Source of the DNA: Gordonia sediminis
GTDB lineage: Bacteria > Actinomycetota > Actinomycetes > Mycobacteriales > Mycobacteriaceae
Length of the DNA: 64,000 nucleotides
NCBI GenBank assembly: GCA_004193205.1
Contig: RZUM01000003.1
Span: forward strand, 496,001 to 560,000
Direction: 5' to 3'
The notes under the pieces are model-generated. The model saw only the letters and a program-made list of their open reading frames with translations, had not been told where the DNA came from and ran no database searches. Of the stretch, positions 14,000-22,583 are shown piece by piece; position 1 is the first letter of the stretch, and each line of letters opens with the position of its first letter. A program made the position numbers and the translations under genes.

Positions 14000-14232
14000 C
14001 TCCCCCTCTGTCCTGTCCCCGGCCCGCGTGCGGATGGGTGACGCCTGAGAGATTCGGCCGGCCCGGCAACACCGGTCCGGCCTTTCACCGTGGGCGGACC
14101 CGGGTCACCCCGGGTCACTTTCCAGAGACGCCGTCAACATCACGGTCCTGGGTGCCTGAGAGTTTGACGAGGAGGTGTTGCTCCTTCGGCGGCCACCAAA
14201 CCCGATCGGCGGCTCTCTCCCGTGACGCAGCG
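14000..14232 (-). promoter_or_regulatory. tandem glycine riboswitch in the gcvP leader
   Basis: On the minus strand the leader holds two copies of the glycine-aptamer signature. Aptamer 1 (about 14232-14112) has GGGAGAGAGCC, CGCCGAAGGAGCAA and AAACTCTCAGGCACCCAGGA. Aptamer 2 (about 14110-14000) has CACGGTGAAAGGCCGG and AATCTCTCAGGCGTCACCC. The plus-strand cores CCTGAGAG fall at about 14045 and 14155. A short linker joins them, as in cooperative two-aptamer glycine riboswitches, which normally turn gcv genes on when glycine is high. A GC-rich stretch before the ATG (13998-14035 region) could be the expression platform; I cannot tell a terminator from a ribosome-site sequestering stem by eye. 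Confidence 0.9.
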
Positions 14233-14242
14233 ACGTGCGCCC

Positions 14243-14248
14243 AGTATA
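14243..14248 (-). promoter_or_regulatory. -10 box of the gcvP riboswitch transcript
   Basis: The minus strand reads TATACT, a near-perfect -10, just upstream of the first aptamer. A start about 7 bases later would begin the RNA at the base of the first aptamer. The -35 region around 14266-14271 is weak (TGCGGT). The promoter lies within 30 bases of the stop of the upstream MerR gene, so gcvP is probably its own unit. Confidence 0.55.
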
Positions 14249-14273
14249 CGGGTCGTCGCGGTGGTACCGCAGG

Positions 14274-14927
14274 TCAGCCGGTGCGGCGCGTCCGGTTCTT
14301 GCGGCGCGCGGCCAGTTCGTCCTCGGGTGCGGTCTCGGTGACACCACCGTCGGCCCGCTCGCCGGGGAAGTCCGCGATGGTGCCGGTCAGTTCGCGCATG
14401 GCACCGCTGACGGCGATGCCGAACACCCCCTGCCCGCCCTGCAGCAGGTCGACGACCTCCTCGGCGGAGGTGCACTCATAGACGGTCGTGCCATCGGAGA
14501 AGAGCGTGATCCGCGCCAGATCCTCGACACCGCGTTGCCGCAGGTGGTCGACCGCGACGCGGATGTTCTGCAGTGAGATACCGGTGTCGAGCAGACGCTT
14601 GACGATCTTGAGGACCAGGATGTCCTTGAAGGAGTAGAGCCGCTGGCTGCCCGAACCGGCGGCACCGCGGATCGAGGGCACGACCAGCGAGGTGCGCGCC
14701 CAGTAGTCGAGCTGACGATAGGTGATGCCGGCGATCTGGCAGGCGCTGGGGACACGGTAGCCGACGAGTTCGTCGGGCACCGTGTCGTTGGGGAACAGGC
14801 CGGGCGCGATGTCGTCGAGGGTGCCCTGCGTCGGGGTCTGCCGAGTCGTCGAGGTGGGGTCACCGGAACCGCCGGACGCGGTTTGTGTGGTTGACGGCAC
14901 ATCGTCGTCGAACGGCTGATCGCCCAC
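14274..14927 (-). CDS. MerR-family regulator, Rv1830/McdR-like
   Basis: The 217-residue protein has an acidic, Thr/Pro-rich N-terminal tail of about 65 residues followed by a MerR winged helix: GYRVPSACQIAGITYRQLDYWARTSLVVPS, then SQRLYSFKDILVLKIVKRLLDTGISLQNIR. The C-terminal half (ARITLFSDGTTVYECTSAEEVVDLLQGGQGVFGIAVSGAMREL) is characteristic of the Rv1830 orthologue group, reported to affect mycobacterial cell division. GTG 14927 is chosen because GAGGGAG stands 8 bases upstream; the frame is open further but the added residues are unconserved. It sits between the DUF151 gene and gcvP, as in M. tuberculosis. Confidence 0.85.
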   Translation of the reverse strand: MGDQPFDDDVPSTTQTASGGSGDPTSTTRQTPTQGTLDDIAPGLFPNDTVPDELVGYRVPSACQIAGITYRQLDYWARTSLVVPSIRGAAGSGSQRLYSFKDILVLKIVKRLLDTGISLQNIRVAVDHLRQRGVEDLARITLFSDGTTVYECTSAEEVVDLLQGGQGVFGIAVSGAMRELTGTIADFPGERADGGVTETAPEDELAARRKNRTRRTG

Positions 14928-15064
14928 TGCAGACTCCCTCGCAACACCTGGATCGGCTCGACAGACGGACCACCCTGGAGAAGCTCGCCTCCAAGACTGC
15001 TTCAACAGTACGCGCCTCAAGACCGATCATCCTTCGTCACCGCCGAAATCGGGCGACGCGTTGA

Positions 15065-15094
15065 ACGGTAGGTGCCGCGAGACGGTCAAATCAA
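15065..15094 (-). promoter_or_regulatory. candidate promoter of the Rv1830-like MerR gene
   Basis: On the minus strand TTGATT (15094-15089) and TACCGT (15070-15065) are separated by 18 bases, a plausible -35/-10 pair. It would give a leader of about 130 bases before the GTG at 14927. Confidence 0.35.
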
Positions 15095-15118
15095 CGCGAC
15101 GCGCGGATAAGCCTCAAC

Positions 15119-15129
15119 CTCAACTTGAG
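15119..15129. promoter_or_regulatory. short inverted repeat, candidate MerR-type operator
   Basis: CTCAACTTGAG is a perfect 5-bp-arm inverted repeat around a single central base. It lies in the 263-base gap between the DUF151 gene and the Rv1830-like MerR gene, about 25 bases upstream of the candidate -35, and a partial copy (CCTCAAC) precedes it. Two MerR regulators are encoded next to it, so autoregulation is the simplest reading. Otherwise I see nothing in this gap. Confidence 0.35.
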
Positions 15130-15190
15130 CTCTAGTGAATGGTGACCTGGCGGTGCCCATTCCGTGACCAACCGCCGCGATCAACCGCGA

Positions 15191-15694
15191 TCATGCCCCG
15201 CCGCTGGCCTTGAAGTCGTCCGGGGACACGTTGTCGAGGAACTCCTTGAACTTCTCGACCTCGTCCTCTTTGGTGTCGGCCGGCTCGCCCTCGGAACCTT
15301 CGTCGGGGATCAGCAGACCCGCCTCGGCGAGTACCTCCTCGTCGGCGATGATGGGCACCCCGAGGCGCATCGCCACCGCGATCGAGTCCGACGGCCGCGC
15401 CGACACCCGATGGTCGTCGCCGAAGACCATCTCCGCGTAGAACGTGCCCTCCTGCATGTCCACGATCCGGACCTCCTGCAGGGACTTCCCGAACTCCTTG
15501 ATCAGGATCACGATCAGATCGTGAGTGAGCGGACGCGGAGGCTCGATTCCCTTCTGTTGCAAGGCGATCGACGCCGCCTCGCTCTGGCCGATCCAAATCG
15601 GCAGATAGCGTTCACCCTCGACCTCGCGCAGCAACAAAACAGGCTGACTCTGTGGCGGTTCCACCCGAATACCCACGACTCGCATCTCGCCCAT
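15191..15694 (-). CDS. bifunctional nuclease (DUF151) family protein, Rv1829-like
   Basis: The 167-residue protein has the DUF151/BFN domain across most of its length: MRVVGIRVEPPQSQPVLLLRE, then YLPIWIGQSEAASIALQQKG and RPSDSIAVAMRLGVPIIADEEVL. Members were named bifunctional nucleases from a plant homologue; the bacterial substrate is not known. The tail is acidic. ATG 15694 is chosen because GGAGGCGG lies 7-8 bases upstream and MGEMRVVGI is the usual family start. It lies between ftsR and the Rv1830-like regulator, an arrangement conserved across mycobacteria and corynebacteria. Confidence 0.88.
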   Translation of the reverse strand: MGEMRVVGIRVEPPQSQPVLLLREVEGERYLPIWIGQSEAASIALQQKGIEPPRPLTHDLIVILIKEFGKSLQEVRIVDMQEGTFYAEMVFGDDHRVSARPSDSIAVAMRLGVPIIADEEVLAEAGLLIPDEGSEGEPADTKEDEVEKFKEFLDNVSPDDFKASGGA

Positions 15695-15842
15695 CTGGTA
15701 TCCGCCTCCTCGTGATCGCCGGACTGTGACATCTCGACCGGGCAGTCGACCGGCTCGCCTCGGCCGCATTGTCGCTGCCCACGACGCTACACCGCGTCGC
15801 GGCTTCGCGGCGGCCGCCGAGCGGCAAACGCTCGGGCGCGAA

Positions 15843-16565
15843 TCAGTCGAGGACGCCGCGCACCGCGGCCTTGACGAGCTGGGTGTGCAGGGTCACCGAC
15901 AGCGCGGCGATCTCCCGGACGAGTTCCTCGGCGCGATCCCGCGCCCCGGTGCCCTTGCCCTTGGCGATCGGGCTTGCGATCTGGGCGACCAGACCGGCCT
16001 CACGGTCCGCCGAGACCTTGAACGCCCGCAGGTGACGCGTCTCGAGGCCGTAATTGGCCAGCGCCGCCGCCGCCTCGACCAGACGCACCGCGTCCTCGTC
16101 GAAGAACCCGGCCGGGCCCGCCGACAACAGCCCGTTGCGCTGCAACTCGGTGACGAACGCCGAGTCGACGCCGGTTCGCTCGATGAGCGACTCGCGCGAC
16201 ACCCGACCGCCTCGCTGCCCGAAATCGGTCGCCGGCGCCACCGCGCTGCGGGCCGAGGAGAGCAGACGGGTGCTGCCACCGGTGCCACCGTCACCGCCGT
16301 CGATCGCGTCGAGCTGCTCCTTGATCACCTTCAACGGCAGGTAACGGTCACGCTGCGCGGTCAGCACGAACCTCAGGCGTTCGCAGTCGGCGACGCTGAA
16401 ACGCCGGTACCCCGACGGGGCCCGCTCAGGTGTGATCAATCCCTCCGACTCCAGGAACCGGATCTTCGAGATCGTCACATCCGGGAAGTCCTCGCGCAGC
16501 AGCGCGAGGACCGCCCCGATCGACATCGAGCCCTCTGCGCGCCGGCCCGCCGATGATGCCGACAC
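15843..16565 (-). CDS. ftsR: MerR-family cell-division regulator FtsR
   Basis: The 240-residue protein has an N-terminal MerR winged helix (SIGAVLALLREDFPDVTISKIRFLESEGLITPER, then SGYRRFSVADCERLRFVL) and a long helical C-terminal half. It is the Rv1828 orthologue; in Corynebacterium glutamicum FtsR activates ftsZ. GTG 16565, five bases after the garA stop, gives the short variable extension that family members have before MSIGAVL. ATG 16526, with AGAGGG four bases before it, is an alternative start. It probably shares a transcript with garA, whose reading frame ends next to it. Confidence 0.85.
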   Translation of the reverse strand: MSASSAGRRAEGSMSIGAVLALLREDFPDVTISKIRFLESEGLITPERAPSGYRRFSVADCERLRFVLTAQRDRYLPLKVIKEQLDAIDGGDGGTGGSTRLLSSARSAVAPATDFGQRGGRVSRESLIERTGVDSAFVTELQRNGLLSAGPAGFFDEDAVRLVEAAAALANYGLETRHLRAFKVSADREAGLVAQIASPIAKGKGTGARDRAEELVREIAALSVTLHTQLVKAAVRGVLD

Positions 16566-16570
16566 CGAGG

Positions 16571-17023
16571 TCAGGCGCCGGCTCGGCCGTCGCGAGGACC
16601 GCTGAGGAACACCAGGCGGAACTTGCCGATCTGGACCTCGTCGCCGTTGCTCAGCGTGGCGCTGTCGACCGGTTCCCGGTTGACGTAGGTGCCGTTGAGG
16701 CTGCCCACGTCGACGACCTGAAAATCGCTGTCGTCGAGGCGGAACTCCGCATGGCGACGACTGACGGTCACGTCGTCGAGGAAGATGTCGCTGTCGGGGT
16801 GCCGACCGGCCGAGGTGGTCGGCTGGTCGAGCAGGAATCGCGAACCCGCGTTGGGGCCGCGCTTGACGACAAGCAACGCCGTACCGGGCGAGAGCCTCTC
16901 CACCCCGGTGTCGGCGGGTTCACTCGAGGCGGTTGCTCCCGCGTCGAGCTCGCTGATGAACTCTTCGCGGAACACCGATGTGGTCTCCACCGGCGCCTCG
17001 AGATCCTTGTCGTTTTCGCTCAC
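16571..17023 (-). CDS. garA: FHA-domain metabolic switch GarA (OdhI)
   Basis: The 150-residue cytosolic protein has a phosphorylatable N-terminal motif ETTSVFREEF (Thr14/Thr15) followed by an FHA domain (about 50-135: SAGRHPDSDIFLDDVTVSRRHAEF, then GSLNGTYVNREPVD). In mycobacteria and corynebacteria the unphosphorylated form inhibits 2-oxoglutarate dehydrogenase and glutamate dehydrogenase, and PknG or PknB phosphorylation of the ETTS motif releases it. Both GTG 17026 and 17023 are possible; 17023 has the better distance to AAGGAG. The 234 bases upstream to gcvH hold one good -10 (TATGAT, minus strand, 17188-17183) without a clear -35. Confidence 0.93.
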   Translation of the reverse strand: MSENDKDLEAPVETTSVFREEFISELDAGATASSEPADTGVERLSPGTALLVVKRGPNAGSRFLLDQPTTSAGRHPDSDIFLDDVTVSRRHAEFRLDDSDFQVVDVGSLNGTYVNREPVDSATLSNGDEVQIGKFRLVFLSGPRDGRAGA

Positions 17024-17257
17024 CACTGCTCCTTCGTCTGTCTCGGTCCCCCGCCGGTTCCGGCGTTGCTGGCTCCGGCGGCCCGCTCACCCACGGCATA
17101 CATGCGAGCGCATCCTGCTGTGAGTAACCGTACCGTGTCGCCCCCGCCGCTCGGGTCGTAGCGTTCGATCAGAACACCGACGATCATAGTCGCCGTCCGG
17201 GGGTCGACCGGTCTGTTAGGTCCTGCGTTGTCGGCTTGTTACTCGCCGGTCGGTCGA

Positions 17258-17662
17258 TCAGCCCTCGATGACCGCACGGTAGCCGTCGGCATCCAACATT
17301 TCCGCGAGCGCTGTACCGAGCGTCGCCTCGTCGGCCACGGTGATCTCGACCAGCCATCCCGCACCGTATGGATCGGAGTTCACCGTTTCCGGCGACGACT
17401 CGAGCGCATCGTTGACCCCAGACACCGTACCGTCCAATGGACCGTAGATGTCCGAGACACTCTTGGTCGATTCGACCTCGGCGAACGACTCGCCCTTCTC
17501 GACCTGATCGTCGGTCGCCGGAAGTTGGACGAACACCACGTCACCGAGCGCATCCTGCGCGAAATCGGTGATACCGATCCGCACCGTCGTCGGGCCGATC
17601 TGTTCGACCCATTCGTGCTCAGCCGTGTACCGCAGAGCCGACGGCACATTGGTCTCGGTCAC
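17258..17662 (-). CDS. gcvH: glycine cleavage system H protein
   Basis: The 134-residue lipoyl carrier shuttles the aminomethyl group between the P, T and L proteins. The lipoylated residue is Lys67 in AEVESTKSVSDIYGP, and the fold is complete (RYTAEHEWVE to EMLDADGYRAVIEG). GTG 17662 is chosen because AAAGG lies 8 bases upstream; the frame is open for six more codons. It sits 124 bases downstream of pgsA2 on the same strand. In M. tuberculosis three genes (Rv1823-Rv1825) separate these two; they are absent here. Confidence 0.95.
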   Translation of the reverse strand: MTETNVPSALRYTAEHEWVEQIGPTTVRIGITDFAQDALGDVVFVQLPATDDQVEKGESFAEVESTKSVSDIYGPLDGTVSGVNDALESSPETVNSDPYGAGWLVEITVADEATLGTALAEMLDADGYRAVIEG

Positions 17663-17786
17663 TGTTGACACCTTTCTCACAGCGGAGACGACTCAACGGT
17701 CGCCATCCGCACGGTCTCGTGGCGATTGCTCGCTGTCCGATTGAACAACATCGGACGCCGCCGCGCGCACGGCACTCCGATATGCG

Positions 17787-18431
17787 TCACGCGGCGACCC
17801 GCGGCATCCGCCGCAACACCAGGACCGTCTGATACGCGTAGAGCACAAACGACCACAAGTAGAGGGCGACGCCCCAGATCATGAACGCCCACCCAATCGG
17901 ATAGGAGATCGTCCCGACGACCGAATCCAATTGCCCGGCAAGCAGCCACGGGAAGGCGCTCATCAGCGCGAAGGTCGCCGCCTTCCCGATGTAGAGCGTC
18001 GGCAGCGCCATCAGCCCCCGGGATCGGAGCAGGGGCCCCATGGCGAACAGGGCGAGGTCCCGGCCGATGACGACGGCGATCAGCCACCAGGGCAGGAATT
18101 CCCGGATCCCGAATGCGATCGGGATGATCACGATGTAGAGGCGGTCGGCGGCCGGGTCGAGCAGCGCCCCGATCCGCGACGACTGATCGAGCCAGCGGGC
18201 GATCTTGCCGTCGGCCCAGTCCGAGAAACCGGAGAACATCAGCACCGCGAGCGCCCACCCGTCGGCCTCGACCACCAACAGCAGCCACACGAACACCGGG
18301 ATCAACGCCAGCCTCAGCACGCTCAACGCGTTCGGCAGCGTCAGCACCCGGTCGTGGGCCGGCGTGGGTGACGCCGGTGCGGTGACATCGTCGGACGCAC
18401 CGGGTTCGCGCACCATGTCGCCGGGGGTCAC
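17787..18431 (-). CDS. pgsA2: CDP-alcohol phosphatidyltransferase, PgsA2-like
   Basis: The 214-residue integral membrane enzyme has the CDP-alcohol phosphotransferase motif in [30 protein letters not shown] (D-x2-DG-x2-AR-x8-G-x3-D-x3-D), around residues 65-95, followed by four hydrophobic stretches. It is the Rv1822 orthologue; its acceptor alcohol is not established, and a phosphatidylglycerophosphate-synthase role is a family guess. GTG 18431 overlaps the secA2 stop as GTGA, implying translational coupling; ATG 18416 would give 209 residues, the length of the M. tuberculosis protein. Confidence 0.88.
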   Translation of the reverse strand: MTPGDMVREPGASDDVTAPASPTPAHDRVLTLPNALSVLRLALIPVFVWLLLVVEADGWALAVLMFSGFSDWADGKIARWLDQSSRIGALLDPAADRLYIVIIPIAFGIREFLPWWLIAVVIGRDLALFAMGPLLRSRGLMALPTLYIGKAATFALMSAFPWLLAGQLDSVVGTISYPIGWAFMIWGVALYLWSFVLYAYQTVLVLRRMPRVAA

Positions 18432-20842
18432 CCGAAGATGCCGATGATGCCCTGCAGGGTCTTCGCCCCGCCCGACGAGAACAGGTTGTCGTGGACCATG
18501 TACGTCCACGTCATCGTCGACCGGTGCAGATCCTTGGCGCCGAGGTCGACACCGTCGTTGGTGATCGGGATCTCACGAAATGTGGTGCGCGCGTTCTCAA
18601 CTGCCTCGACCGGGAGTTTCGCGAACTCCTCGAGGATCAGCTTGTGGAACTCGTCGAGGGGGCTCTGACGGCCCAGCGACCGCAGGTGGATGCTGGCCTT
18701 CACGTCGGAGACGAACGCCAGGTGATCGGCCCATGCCCGGTCGAGGTGGAACAACATGATCTCGCGGGCCGCCTGGGCGAGGACCTCCTTGTCCACAGGT
18801 TCGACAGGTGGCGTCGGCTCGGTGACCGTCGATGCGTCGTCGTCGGCGGTGGCTGTCGATACGTCGTCGTCGGCGGTGGCGGACTCGACGTGCTCGGCCT
18901 CGGTCGGCGTCGCCGTGCCGGTCAGCTCGGCGTAACGCTGCGGCTCCTCGTCCGCGAGTTCCTCGATGGCGACGTCGGTGGTGAGGATGTCCATGCGGCG
19001 CTTCACGACGATGTCTCGCTGCTGGTTGACGAGCTTGTTGTAGCGCCAGGTATTGGCGTGCAATTCCAGCATCACGCCTTCGGCGACGCGTTGGGCCTGC
19101 TCGATGAGGTCGATGCCCTTGGCGCCCATCGAGCCGTCCTCGGCCTGCGACACCGGATCACGCTTGAACGCGAGATTCTTCGTCACCACCGGATCCTCGA
19201 GGCTGGAGAAGAACACCGACCGTCCCGGATCACCCTGACGACCCGCACGCCCCCGCAGCTGGTTGTCGAGGCGTTCGGTGTCATGGCGACCGGTGCCGAT
19301 GACGCACAGACCGCCGAGCTCGACGATCTCCTCGCGGGCGGCCTCGTCGTCCGTGGAGCCGCCGAGCCGGATGTCGGTGCCGCGGCCGGCCATCTGGGTG
19401 GACACCGTGACCGCATCGAGCTTGCCGGCCTCGGCGATGATCTTCGCCTCCTGGGCGTCGTTCTTGGCGTTGAGCACCACCGACGCGACACCGGCCTTGT
19501 CGAGGAAGTACGCGAGTTCCTCGGATTCGGCGACGTCGTGGGTGCCGATCAGGATCGGCTGTCCGGTCTCGTGCACCTCCTTGACGTAGGAGACGATGGC
19601 CTCGACCTTGTTGGCCTTGGTGTCGTACACCCGGTCCGGCTCGTCGACCCGGATGTTGGGTGAGTTCGGTGGGATCTGCGAGACGTAAAGCTCGTAGAAC
19701 TGGCGGAACTGCTCACCGGCAGCCAGCGCGGTGCCGGTCATCCCGCAGACCTTCGGATAGCGGCCGATCAGCGCCTGCACCGTGATGGTGTCGATCACCT
19801 CACCCGAATCCGACTGGGCGAGGCCCTCTTTGATCTCCACCGCGGCCTGCACACCGTCCGGCCACCGCTGCAGCTGGGCGACGCGTCCACGCGAGGCGTT
19901 GATCAGGTGCACGCCGCCGTCGCGGACGATGTAGTGGATGTCGCGTTCGAGCAGATACTGCGCGTGCATGGCGACGTTGACGTGCACGAGGGTGGTACCG
20001 ACGTGCTCCTCGTCGTAGAGGTTGATCCCACCGAGTTCCGCCTCGACGAACGCCGCACCCTCGTCGGTGAGGGTGACGTTACGACCGTCGGTGTCGATCT
20101 CGAAGTGTTTGTTCTTCATCCGCGCCACCACTTCGTGGATGGCCTGATCGGGGACCACGGCGTCGGCGGTACCGGCCAGCACCAACGGCACCAGCGCCTC
20201 GTCGACCAGCACCGAGTCCGCCTCGTCGATGATCGCGACGTCGGGCTTCGGGGACACCAGGTCGTCGGCGGACAGGGCGAGCTGATCGCGCAGGACGTCG
20301 AAACCGACCTCGTTGACCGAGGCGTAGGTGACGTCCGCGGCGTAGGCGGCCTTGCGTTCGTCGTGGTCGGAGTTCTCACTCACCGACCCCACCGTCAGAC
20401 CGAACGCGGTGTAGAGCGGACCCATCCACTCGGCGTCGCGGGCCGCGAGGTAGTCGTTGACCGAGATCACGTGCACCTTGTGACCCTCGAGGACGTGACC
20501 GACGGCGGCGATCGCGCCCGCCAGCGTCTTGCCCTCACCGGTGGCCATCTCGACGATGTCGCCCTCGAGAAGCCGCAGCGCACCTTGCAGCTGAACCCCG
20601 AAGGGACGCAGGCCGATGGAGCGGTCGGCGGCCTCGCGGGCCAGTGCCAGGAAGCGGGCACGGTCGTCGCGTTTGCCCGCGATGTCGAGCTTCTGCGCCT
20701 CGTCGGCGAAGGCGTCGTCGTCGAGTCCGGCAGCCCACTCGGAGTGGGTGTCCGTCTCGTCGATCAGCGCGACGGACTTCGACTGGTTGCGTGACGACTG
20801 GGAACCCAGTAGTCGCCACATGCTGTTCGTCAGCTTTCCCAC
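18428..20842 (-). CDS. secA2: accessory preprotein translocase ATPase SecA2
   Basis: The 804-residue ATPase exports a subset of proteins in mycobacteria and relatives. Walker A is [13 protein letters not shown] with Lys105, Walker B is [13 protein letters not shown] near 205, and [13 protein letters not shown] is the second ATPase domain motif. At about 800 residues, without the long C-terminal zinc tail of SecA1, it is the SecA2 form. Near residue 660 there is an acidic insertion with the doubled unit [18 protein letters not shown], encoded by a 27-bp tandem repeat. The start is GTG 20842 with AGGAGAAG upstream. pgsA2 is coupled downstream. The 232-base gap to the divergent gene at 21075 shows no clear promoter motif. 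Confidence 0.93.
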   Translation of the reverse strand: MGKLTNSMWRLLGSQSSRNQSKSVALIDETDTHSEWAAGLDDDAFADEAQKLDIAGKRDDRARFLALAREAADRSIGLRPFGVQLQGALRLLEGDIVEMATGEGKTLAGAIAAVGHVLEGHKVHVISVNDYLAARDAEWMGPLYTAFGLTVGSVSENSDHDERKAAYAADVTYASVNEVGFDVLRDQLALSADDLVSPKPDVAIIDEADSVLVDEALVPLVLAGTADAVVPDQAIHEVVARMKNKHFEIDTDGRNVTLTDEGAAFVEAELGGINLYDEEHVGTTLVHVNVAMHAQYLLERDIHYIVRDGGVHLINASRGRVAQLQRWPDGVQAAVEIKEGLAQSDSGEVIDTITVQALIGRYPKVCGMTGTALAAGEQFRQFYELYVSQIPPNSPNIRVDEPDRVYDTKANKVEAIVSYVKEVHETGQPILIGTHDVAESEELAYFLDKAGVASVVLNAKNDAQEAKIIAEAGKLDAVTVSTQMAGRGTDIRLGGSTDDEAAREEIVELGGLCVIGTGRHDTERLDNQLRGRAGRQGDPGRSVFFSSLEDPVVTKNLAFKRDPVSQAEDGSMGAKGIDLIEQAQRVAEGVMLELHANTWRYNKLVNQQRDIVVKRRMDILTTDVAIEELADEEPQRYAELTGTATPTEAEHVESATADDDVSTATADDDASTVTEPTPPVEPVDKEVLAQAAREIMLFHLDRAWADHLAFVSDVKASIHLRSLGRQSPLDEFHKLILEEFAKLPVEAVENARTTFREIPITNDGVDLGAKDLHRSTMTWTYMVHDNLFSSGGAKTLQGIIGIFG
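18828..18881 (-). repeat. 27-bp in-frame tandem repeat in secA2
   Basis: Two adjacent 27-bp units differ at only two bases. They encode an acidic, Thr/Ser-rich nine-residue unit in the linker of the scaffold region, between the conserved blocks before and after residue 660. The copy is in frame and does not break the gene. Confidence 0.85.
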
Positions 20843-21074
20843 CGAAACTCTTCTCCTGACTCGGCCCTGTCGGCATGGGTACGGCTCGCGGCCTCATTCT
20901 CGCAGCACCGGCAGCGGGGCCGGACAAGGCCCGAGCCGACCGCGGCTGCCCGCGTGATCGCCGTCCACGGTACGCGTCGGACCGCACGTCGCGAAGGATC
21001 TGCGGACCGCGGTGCCACCGGCTTTCGGCGGGTCGGCGCGGACCCTATTCTTTATCGATGAACCGGACTGCCGG

Positions 21075-22583
21075 ATGAACCGGACCGTCGCACGTGTCGT
21101 GCGGGCGGCGCTCGGGGGGATGCTGATCGCCACCGGGATCGGGCTGGGTGCTTTCAACGCGTGGTGGTTCGCGCTCGTCGTCGGCGTCCCCGTGATCATC
21201 CTCGGCATGTCTGCCGTGCCGCGCGCAACCCGGACCTCCGAATTGCCGGTCTTCCGCCGCGGGGGCAGCGCGCAGGCGATCGGAATCGACGTCGAGGCCC
21301 TCACCCGCAGCAGTCTGTCCGCCGGGGATCTGCAACCGACGATGCTCACCGCGACGATCCACCCTCCCGACGACACCGCCTACCGGGCCCGCTGGATCAC
21401 GTCGATGAGCCGTGGTCACGCGCAGAGCCTGATCGGCGGGGCATCGAACACCCTGCGGCGCGTCGACCTGCCCGATCGCGACGCCCGCGAAATACCGGAG
21501 TTCGACGATCAGCCCGGACGCCGAGCGGTGCTCTACCCGGCCGTCACGGCGATCGCCGCCGGCCTGCTGCTGGTCGGCGTTCCCGGATCGGCATGGGATA
21601 TCGACCTCTCGCTGCCGTCGGTGGCCGAGTCCGTCGGCATCGGGGACGGCCCGATGACGCCCACCGACCTGGCGTCGCGCACCCGCGACGTCCTGACCCA
21701 CATCGCCGGGATCGGTCCGACGGCGTCCGACAGCATCCTCACGATCTCCCTCGACGACGACACCTCCCGCGCCGAGGTCTACGACCCGACGACCGGACAG
21801 GCCATCTTGCTGTGGAAATACGGCGGCCGCGGCTGGCAGGACCCCCAGCGGACGCCGACGGTCAAACGTCGTCCGGACACGTTCCGGGCCGACGAGATCG
21901 CCGGCACCGACGTCACCGCGATGGCGACCACGATGCAGTCACGGCTCGGCCCTGCCGGCGAGGACCTTGACCTCACCGACTTCACCATCAACCGCCCGGT
22001 CCGCGGACATCCGGTCGCTCTGGTCGGCGGGTTCGGCGACAGCGGCATCCCCGACATCCACATCGCGGGACGGCCCGACGGCACGGTGGCCGACTTCTTC
22101 GACCCCGGCGATTTCGACACCTCGTTCCGGTTGGCCCGGGCGGCGCTCGCGGAGGCGAACCTGGCCGCCGACCGCGACAACCTGCGCCGCTTCGAGATCC
22201 GCGGTACCGCACCGAACACCCCGACGATGTATGCGGGTCGCATCCAGAGCAGCGGCGGTGTCCTCATCGAGTACACCGAGCCGGGACGATCGGGCACGGT
22301 CACCGTCGTCCCCGGTGAGTTCCCGGAAGTCGCCGAATACCCCGGGACGTCGCAGGGCTCGTTCTCGTTCGACGACGTGTCGCCGGAGGTGTTCGAGGCG
22401 GTGCGCGAGGAGGCGATGGCCCGGGGTGGGGTCGATGCCTTCGACCGGGAGGCGGTCGACATCCAGATGACCTCGATCTTCCAGACCGACGGGCGACCGG
22501 TCATCCAGGTCGAACTCGCCCGGGAGTCGGCGTCGGCGGGAACCTATTCCGTTGACGGTGAGTTCGTCGAGGCGGGCCACTGA
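21075..22583 (+). CDS. membrane protein of unknown function
   Basis: I do not recognise this 502-residue protein. Two hydrophobic segments lie near the N-terminus (about 10-27 and 30-47), then a soluble stretch of about 100 residues, a third segment near 156-172 (YPAVTAIAAGLLLVGVPG), and a long hydrophilic C-terminal domain of about 320 residues rich in Asp and Thr. The C-terminal domain has a repeated style of short beta-like segments. ATG 21075 is the first start in frame with the membrane helices; an ATG 17 bases upstream in another frame gives only six codons. It overlaps the convergent gene by 40 bases. Confidence 0.65.
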   Translation: MNRTVARVVRAALGGMLIATGIGLGAFNAWWFALVVGVPVIILGMSAVPRATRTSELPVFRRGGSAQAIGIDVEALTRSSLSAGDLQPTMLTATIHPPDDTAYRARWITSMSRGHAQSLIGGASNTLRRVDLPDRDAREIPEFDDQPGRRAVLYPAVTAIAAGLLLVGVPGSAWDIDLSLPSVAESVGIGDGPMTPTDLASRTRDVLTHIAGIGPTASDSILTISLDDDTSRAEVYDPTTGQAILLWKYGGRGWQDPQRTPTVKRRPDTFRADEIAGTDVTAMATTMQSRLGPAGEDLDLTDFTINRPVRGHPVALVGGFGDSGIPDIHIAGRPDGTVADFFDPGDFDTSFRLARAALAEANLAADRDNLRRFEIRGTAPNTPTMYAGRIQSSGGVLIEYTEPGRSGTVTVVPGEFPEVAEYPGTSQGSFSFDDVSPEVFEAVREEAMARGGVDAFDREAVDIQMTSIFQTDGRPVIQVELARESASAGTYSVDGEFVEAGH

